Below are positions 43,031-52,000 of a stretch of DNA of 63,189 nucleotides, one piece after another (the first letter of the stretch is position 1; each line of letters starts with the position of its first letter). The position numbers and the translations under genes were made by a program. Source of the DNA: Chrysomallon squamiferum (lineage: Eukaryota > Mollusca > Gastropoda > Neomphalida > Peltospiridae). The stretch spans positions 16,668,391 to 16,731,579 of the forward strand of contig CM022668.1 of the NCBI GenBank assembly GCA_012295275.1. The letters run 5' to 3'. The notes beneath the pieces are model-generated. The model saw only the letters and a list, made by a program, of their open reading frames with translations. It was not told where the DNA came from and did no database searches.

Positions 43031-46000
43031 ATTTGTATTAAAGTTCATAGCATTGAAATTTAAATGTAAAATTTTCTAACAGATGGAAGATGTAATTACT
43101 AAAAGTGTACTGTTTACATAATTAGAATAAATTATATATAAATACACAAATTTAAATAACATTTTCAAACAGAAGGTAGATATAATTATTAAAACTACTG
43201 TTTAAATAATTAGAAATAATTACCTATACACAGATGAAGCTTCATGTGCCTCCATTGGTACAAGTTTCTCAAAAATGTCTGGTCCAGAAATCTCTCTATC
43301 TCCTGGGTTAAATGAAATCCCTTTCACAAGAGAAGCTCCTAGAAATAAGTATAAATAATCATAATCTGTACCACACATACTAATATGAAATAAATACACA
43401 CCATATCAATATTCTGTGCTTTAGTCATTTATAAATCTATAAATAAAATTTTGTTATAAGAATCAGATCATATTATTACTTGAGTATCATGTATGTATAA
43501 CAAAATACAACTTAAGTATCATAGATATAAATACAGATACAATAAGATATTATTAGTTTACTTTCACATATATAGCACATTATTACTTTATTCCAAAGAT
43601 ATATTTCCATATATACTCATTACAGATTATTCTCTAAGTTTTAACAGCAAATTACTTGCCTTTAATTTCAGGTAATGTATCAAGTGGAGGAACTTTGTCA
43701 TGGTAGACGAAATCATTGTCTTTTTTGGCTGAAGTAAACCTACAAAATAAACATAACATCTAAATACTGAATCATAATCAGATTTTAGTTATTTAAATAC
43801 TACAAAATACTGAGTGAAGAACATACAGATGGAAAAAAAAGACCTTTGTCATTTTGAGATAAGCCCCCCAAAATGTATATGTAGGTAGTAACATAAACAT
43901 TTTGTTGTTTGTTAAATTAGATACTATTTTAGTAACACTTAGAAAAATCAATTATTACCTCCACTGTTAAAATAAATCCTTTATTATTTTCATGAAACTG
44001 TTTGTATTTAAAATTCTGTATCACATATGTCTGAATAGGGTAATATAATAAAATAATATGTAATATACAGAACTCATTCAAAGCTATTTTAATTTCAATT
44101 AGTACACTGTAAACTGTAAAAAATAATATTTCACACTAACTTTCCTGAAACAACATCTTGAACAAATTTCAAACAATCCTGAACTTCTACAGCATCATTC
44201 TGAAAATAAACACAGAATTAGTAATATTAAATAAACATATATTCAATTTCCACACATAAATACACAGAATCAAATTTATGACAAACATTCACACAATTAG
44301 TCATTACTATTTCATTTGTATTTTATATCTTCCATTAAATTAAAATAGCCTCACTTATGCAGAATGCAAAATATCCTAATACCCTGACTAGTATAATAAT
44401 ATTCTAACTTGTAATGTGTTTAGAAAACATTTAATTATCAGCAGAAACTAATTCATAAAATTAAATGTAATATGATATTCTTTACATAATTAAACTGTAA
44501 TTAATAATCAACAGACTCCAGGAATTACAACATTAAATACGCTAACCCTAACTCAAACCGTATACCTTAAACCCTAACCCTAACCCTAACCCTAACTCTA
44601 ACCCTGTCACCTTATAATTATTATTATTGTTGTTGTTGTTGGCCTTATTATTTATTTATTTATTGTTTGGTTACTCTTATTATTATTATTAGTAGTAGTA
44701 GTATTATTGTTGTTGTTTTGTTGTTATTGTTATTATTATTACAGATTATCAAAACAACATTTGTCTGAAAAGAAACAATTAGTTGTGATGTTCGTGGCAA
44801 AAATGAGGATAATCCGCAGAATGCAAAATATACTATGACTAGTATAATAATATTCTAACTTGTAATGTGTTTAGAAAACATTTAATTATCAGCAAAAACT
44901 AATTCATAAATAAATATTGTAACATGATATTCTTTATATAATTAAACTGTAATTAATAATCATCAGACTCCAGCAATTACATTAAATACTTAGTGAACAG
45001 AAGTAATTAAAAGAAAACCAGCAACAGACCTTTGCCATTTTGAGACATTCTTGTAGTTTACTGTGGCTAGCTTCAAAATATGCCAGCCTCTCCCCCATCT
45101 TCTCCTGGTCCTCGGACTGCCGACCCAGATAGTAAAATGTAATACACTGATAGAAACAAACCTTCAGTTCAATCCTCCGCTTCCAGTCCTGAAACATTTA
45201 CCCAACACAAGAAAATTAGTCAAACAACAGCACATTTTTTATTATTCTAACAATGAAAAGAAATTTAAATATAATTAATCTGATGTTACATAGCTCATTT
45301 TTGATATGCTCTTGATTTGTTATTTCACTTTGTTTATGAGGACAAAACAATAAGAATTGATTGAACAACAACAATAACAACAGTAATAATAATAATAATA
45401 ACATGTATTTATAAATATAACTATCATACAAATAGTTTTCAATTTTCTTTTAATGTTACTACAAAATGTATAACTAAAAAAAGAAGAAAAAAAAAAGATG
45501 GTATACTGTAACCATATACTTCCTGTTTTTATGCTTCCTTTTAATTTATCTTATTTCTTTTTTCATTTTTTTATTTCTATTTTTGTTGTTGCTGTTTTAC
45601 TTTTTGTTATCTGGTTCATTTTTATTTATTTTCTTTCTGGTTTATTAGGATAACTGTAAATTTACCAATTACTAGGAATTGCAGTTATCTGAGAAATAAT
45701 TTTGATTTATCTGATTTATTGTTATTATTATCTGTAAATACCTTGTAACTGTGTGAATTAACCAAGCCCTCGAATTGCAGTTTTCCAGACTTTTCAGAGA
45801 CATCTGATAGAAGTCAGAGACTTGTGCTGCCACCTTTGCAGTGATTGTATTCTTTCTGCTGTCTATCATCGACTTCTCCAAAATACATTCTTGGGCTTGA
45901 GCCTATGATAAATTATTTTATTAGTTAGTAAAAAAAACATATACATTTTAACAGATATAAATTAATATGCTTCTAAAGCTTATTTCCTGGAAGCAAGGTA

Positions 46001-49000
46001 AATGATTTGAAAAGGTAAGGTGGAAGGTTTATAGATAAAACTTTAATCTACTGTCTGCCTATACATGGGCCATGTCAAATATGCAAAAATGGGGAAACAT
46101 AAATGGAATGGACCTATGCCAAATAACATATGTATGCATAGATAGGTATATATTTCATGGATATTGACATTTAATTTTCAAAATTGATACCAAATACATT
46201 TATTTAGTAGAGCATTTATTTAATATTTATAATGACATCACATGTATGTTGATACATGATGAGTATTCCAGATGTGACATTTGTATATGGGTCATATGAT
46301 ACATGTGAGCGAGAGCAGTCATCTATTTTAATCATGTTGTTTGAATGAACAATTATTTGTCAAGGCTTTTTTTTTTTAAATGCAACAAATGTTTAATTAA
46401 CTATTAAAACAGCTTTACAATTTGAAAAAATGTTCTTTAGTTTGTTTTTGTGTAATGATGTTCCAAATTAAGTACCAAAATAGCCACAAATTTGTGACAT
46501 GCCTCAAGATGCCCAAAATAAATATTCTGCAAAACAGATACAACTTTTCAAACTATGAGTTGTTTGTGAACACATTTCCTTCAGTCTATTTTAAAACTGT
46601 TCCTTAAAGCTGATTAGTTTATCAAAATATTTGTAAATTTTTGTCTTCTGTCATCTAACATAACACATAGTATTCACTTCGATATCATCAATATTTACAT
46701 TACATTCAGAGACTGTAAACTAAACTACGATCACGAGGTTTGCCAAGTGTTTCTAAACAAAGAAATGTGGAACCTGTAGAAAACAGGCCTTTAGGATGAA
46801 AGCATTTTTGGCATGAAACAATGTCTAGATTTTGGTTTCTGGTTAACATAGACATTCTGAATTTTCCAAGTTGTAAAAGAATCAGCAAAACTTTTATTTT
46901 AATTTTATTTTGACTGCATATAGTACCAGGGCTGAAGAACACATGTGTGAACAGTCTCAGCCCCGTACTCAACAGATGTTTTTTCCATGAATTTCTATTT
47001 CTTTCTCAAGAAGTACAAATGTTACTTAGATGATCAACATCAGTTCATGCAATGCTGAAGGTAAGGTTTTATTGCAACTAATCAATATCTAAATATTTTT
47101 AAATAATAAGTAGTACTGTGCAGCACATTTAATTTGTGGTGTGATAGTTATTGTTATTGTTGAAAAAAAATTTTAATTTTGAGTGATTTCCACTATATTC
47201 AACACATCTACTCTTTACAACAAAATTAACTGTAATAACTATTATAAACTATGTAGCAGCAATGTTAACTGCTCAAATTAGGTACAAAACCATAAACTGT
47301 AATCAGAGAAATTAAAGAGCTGAATTTTTGTTGAAAATATGCAAGGACGTAGAATTATCATATCATTACAACTGTTTATTGATAATGCACTGAGGAGAGT
47401 CCTTATAAACTAACAGAGCTTCACACGACTGATCTCAATTTGAATTAGGAACAACACGTAACAAGAATGTTGCTGGTCCTTATTTATCCAATTGAAAGGT
47501 AATAAATGGTTTGTGTTTTTGCAGGTATTATGACAACTCGCCAGTGCAGAAGAAAATCTGCCAAACATTTTTGTGCTGATGATATAATCACAGAGCTACT
47601 TCCACCTCCTTTAAGTCCAACAGTACTTTCATCAGAGTTTTCCTGGTTTAACTTGTTCTCTATAAAACCTTGTATTTTGTGTTTAACAGACAATAAGAAC
47701 TATGTATAAAATTTGTTTGTGTCTTAAAGGGATGTTTTTTGTTGTGTTTAGTTTCCATCTGACACAGGTGATTTTAATGCTTTATTTAGTTTGATTCCAT
47801 GTAATATCAAAATTAAAATACGGAATACCTTTTGTTCTTTTAACTGTGACATATGTACAATATATAAAACTTCAAAGAAACTTTGAATATGCCATTATTT
47901 GAAATGTTTTTGTTTTTGGTCTCCATGCCAGACATTGGTACTCAGTTTTCAGAGAATAACACATATCCTTCAAGTAAGTATCAGCAGGCAAATTTTTTCT
48001 GTCTTTAATTTCACATAAAAGCTGTAGCAAAAAGAATGAAAACACACAAAAAATTATGACTCTATCTCCAGTGGTTCAGAAGATATATGCAAATCGGTAT
48101 GACAGGTATTTGGTTGTTTTTTAGCCCTATTTTGACATAAAAGGCTGAAAAACAACAACAGTAATGGGATCAACTTGCTAAATGAGTTCAAATTTTTTCA
48201 GATCTGTCTGTTTGTATGTGTTCACAATAACATGCTAAACATGCCAAAATCTTCAAAATGACACATGGCAGAATGATTAAAAGTTCAAATAGACACTGCG
48301 GTTTCAGTTTTTGTCTTATTTGACAAATTCAACCTGTGTTGTGAAAAAATTATCAAGATATTTCAAATGACATACTTAAAACTAACATTTGTAATAAAAC
48401 AAACAAAAAACATTCTGCCAAGCCCATAAAAAAATAATTATCTTTTCAATTTATATAGAACAGCACAATTTCATTTACATAAGCAGCTTCAATTCACACT
48501 CTATTAAATAATTGGAAGTAATAAGTTAAGATACTGTGATGTGTATATATCATATATATATATATATAAATGTTACATAAACTCAGCTAATCCTTGGAAT
48601 CAACTCCAGAAAGGTGTTGCAGGTATTAATCAGGGACAATAACAGGTTTGTAATCATGAGACTAGAGGCAATTAAAGACACATGTGTTATAAGCCTGTCA
48701 TTTGAAACAAACATAAAATAATTTTCTTAGCTTTGTACTTGCTGTGATTTGACAGCAAACAAAAGTTACCTATCATTTGACCATTGTTGAAATTTTCTCT
48801 GACAGAGCTTATCAACAAGCAAAAATAATGTTTTAAAACTGTACAATTTATGATTTTATATTTTTAAAAAGTTATTAGATTTTTATTCAGCCTTCCATCA
48901 ATACCTCTGAATACATTGTTCTATCATGTTGTATAGTTTGTTATGTTTACTATTCTTAATTCGACATTTATCCCAAGAATTTTGAAAGCAAAATAATCGA

Positions 49001-52000
49001 CTGTAAAAAACGTAACGTAATGGCAATTTTGCTAAGCACGTGCTACTTTCAAATGCAGAGCTTCTTTTTGCCAAAGAAGATACACTGTAGTGTTGCACAT
49101 TGTTTGAAAGGTAATTGAATGATCTTTCATTTGATCCCGTGAACATAGGTTTTATTTTCAGCCATTTTTTTCAAAACAGGTTTGAAGACATGAAAAAGTA
49201 TATTTTTGGACACAACTTTTGACATAAGCCATTGCCAGCGACGACATGCACTGTTAGAAAGATTGAATTATGACCCTTCTAGCTGTGCTAAAAATAACAT
49301 TGAAGCCATTTTGGCGAAAACAAGCCAGGTGTTTGTACAGCGACCCTTTTTTAGGACTTTTTACTCCATGCTGACCACAGGTGCTGAAGTGCGTTTACCC
49401 CCGGTTCTACTTCACGTGTGATGGTTTTCAACAGAAACAGGTACTATAAATACTTACCAGCATCAAGTTGACTTGGAAAGTGAGAAGTTCGTGAGACATG
49501 TCTGTGCTCATAGCTGAGCTAGCAAAGTGATCTCTGAGATGTTCAAATGCCCAGGCAGCACACTGGAAATGTGTACAGGAAACCTTCATTCCCTGAAAAT
49601 AGATTATTTTAAAAACACACAAATAACAAAAGTCAGTGATATAAAATTCTGATGTACATACAGACACACTCACAGATATGCAAACACACACACACACACA
49701 CTATCACAGAGAAAGAGACCGAAACACATACAGACAATTTGCAGTAAACAAAACAAAATTATTTAAGAAAATTATTTGTAACAATGTTTTCTAATTAAGA
49801 AAATAATTTGTAAAATTGTTTTACTTTATTGATGTAAAATACTTATGTGCACATTTACATGATTTGTATGTATAAATTTTTCTAATTAACTATTAAGAAA
49901 ATAATTTCGAAAAATGTTAGATTTGTTTTGGTTTTAAATGCTGCATACTATCAGTATTTAAACCGAAGCTCATTTACCTCAGCATTATGTCTAGTATCTA
50001 CTGCTCCTAGAATTGAATGAAGGGTGCCAATGTTATAGAGAACACAGGCCTGTTCAAACTTTATATCTGCCATTATATGTTCCCTGCCTGTCTGAATGTC
50101 CTCCCTGTAACAGAATAATTAAATCTCAAACAAATGGCTTTCTTTTTCATGTTGAAAAATATATATATTATCTTACTATTGAATTATTTTGAAATCAGTT
50201 TTTATAATTAAACATTTTAATCCATCTGGAGTTAAGGTAATAAATTATTATTAACTATTTTCTTCTTTTTTTTGTTTGTGTGTTAAATAAGAAATTAAAC
50301 TGAACTGTTTTATATTGTGATTTTACAGTGTTGTAACTTGTTAAATATTTATCAAATATTGGATTTAGGTCAAACTTTTATCTAAAAAATTCAAACAAAT
50401 GATGTTATGCTTCTGTAATGAAATAATATTTCTAGCTGGGAGAGTAATGAAAAGATTGTAGAAGTTTTATTAAGACAAATTTAGTACAGGGTGAAGTATT
50501 CATTTAAAACTGGTCTAATTTACAGTTAGGTCAATATCTTCTACAGTTAATTTTTACTTTTCTTCCATTTAACCCATTTACATAAAATTCATGAGAAAAC
50601 GAATCATGTTGGTAATTAAATTTTTATAGAAAGGATATAAAGATGTGAACATAGTTTTATTAAAGTTTCACTCAACCATGTAAAGGCAATGGCTGCCTCT
50701 CCGCCTTCCTCCATTGGGAATCTACCCTGGAGCAGCAACAACTGTGAATAATATTTTTTTAATGTGCTGCATCCCATGAAATCTTTTGTTACATGAATAG
50801 CACCCTAAAAACAGAGTTTATCATTTTAAAATGTATTTCCGTCAATAACGTACTTTCATTGCAAAAATAAATAAATACATGAACACTCTCAAATTCTATC
50901 ATGTTATAGTAATTTATAATATTACCCAGTACATACACTGAAAATTAAAAAAAATCTGTCCTATACACTTTCAAAATTCACACTAGTGTATAATAATTTC
51001 TGTTAAAAAATATTCTTACTCCTCTATAGTTATTAGTCCACAAAAGTTTGCTTGTTTATTACATGTATAATTAAGAATGATCACCATTAACTTTAGAAAT
51101 TTCAAGTTTGAATTAACATCTGCAATATAAACAGGATCATTCTTATTTTATTTTTCTCATCTCAATGCTCTAATAAGTAATATAGATGTATGTCTGATTA
51201 TGAATACTCTTTATTTCAATTACATCCGCTATGAAAACATTACATGAATGGTGATTCATACACATTCTCACCAACACAGACAGAGACACACACATAGAGA
51301 CAGACAGACTGACACCCCCACACATGAAAGTACATACTTGTCTCAGCTGCTCAAGGTCAGTACAAGCCTTGTTGTAATGTGCAGGGTCTTCGCCATAATG
51401 ATCCTGTATATACTACAAAATACATACAATTTAAATTACTTATTTAATATATAATAACACATATTTATATCACTATATGGCATTGCTATGGTTTGAAAAA
51501 TATTTATGTAACTGTAAAATTTCATCCAACCAGATACAACAGCTCAAACTACTGTAATACATATTAAAAAGAAATTGTCAGATAAAGACTGTACGGTTTT
51601 TGTGGATAAACTACGTCAATAATATCAAAGGCAAGATTCAGATGACGTGGCTGTAGAAAAAAAGAAATTCCGAGAATAAATCTCTTAGTTTTAAATCTAA
51701 AAAAAATTATTATCATTATCATTATGATTATCATTATGTAGGTATATGTGTATTACTGCCGGAATTGCATCCGCCATTTTCTGCTATATCCGTGTGACCT
51801 GAATCTCCCCGATGGCAAGTGGTGTCTCTGCGTAAATCGCTTCTCATTAGTCAGGGGCTGGGAGTTTCGGTTATCCCTGATGGTATAATTAGCGGGAAAT
51901 TCCCGTATACTCACTCGTTTTCGAATTTTTCAATTCGGTCAATTGGTTCGTTTCAGAGGAGAGTTCGAAAATTTGTTTCGTATTCAACACGTTAAAATCG

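Larger units (their letters stand above)
42290..44806 (-). repeat. Source arm of the inverted duplication (PTPN23 introns 7-11)
   Basis: The segment matched in inverted orientation by 55189-57832. The outer limit is near 44806, beside a direct repeat in intron 7. The inner limit is in the 59-bp minisatellite of intron 11. The two arms are separated by about 10.4 kb holding exons 1-7. Confidence 0.9.
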
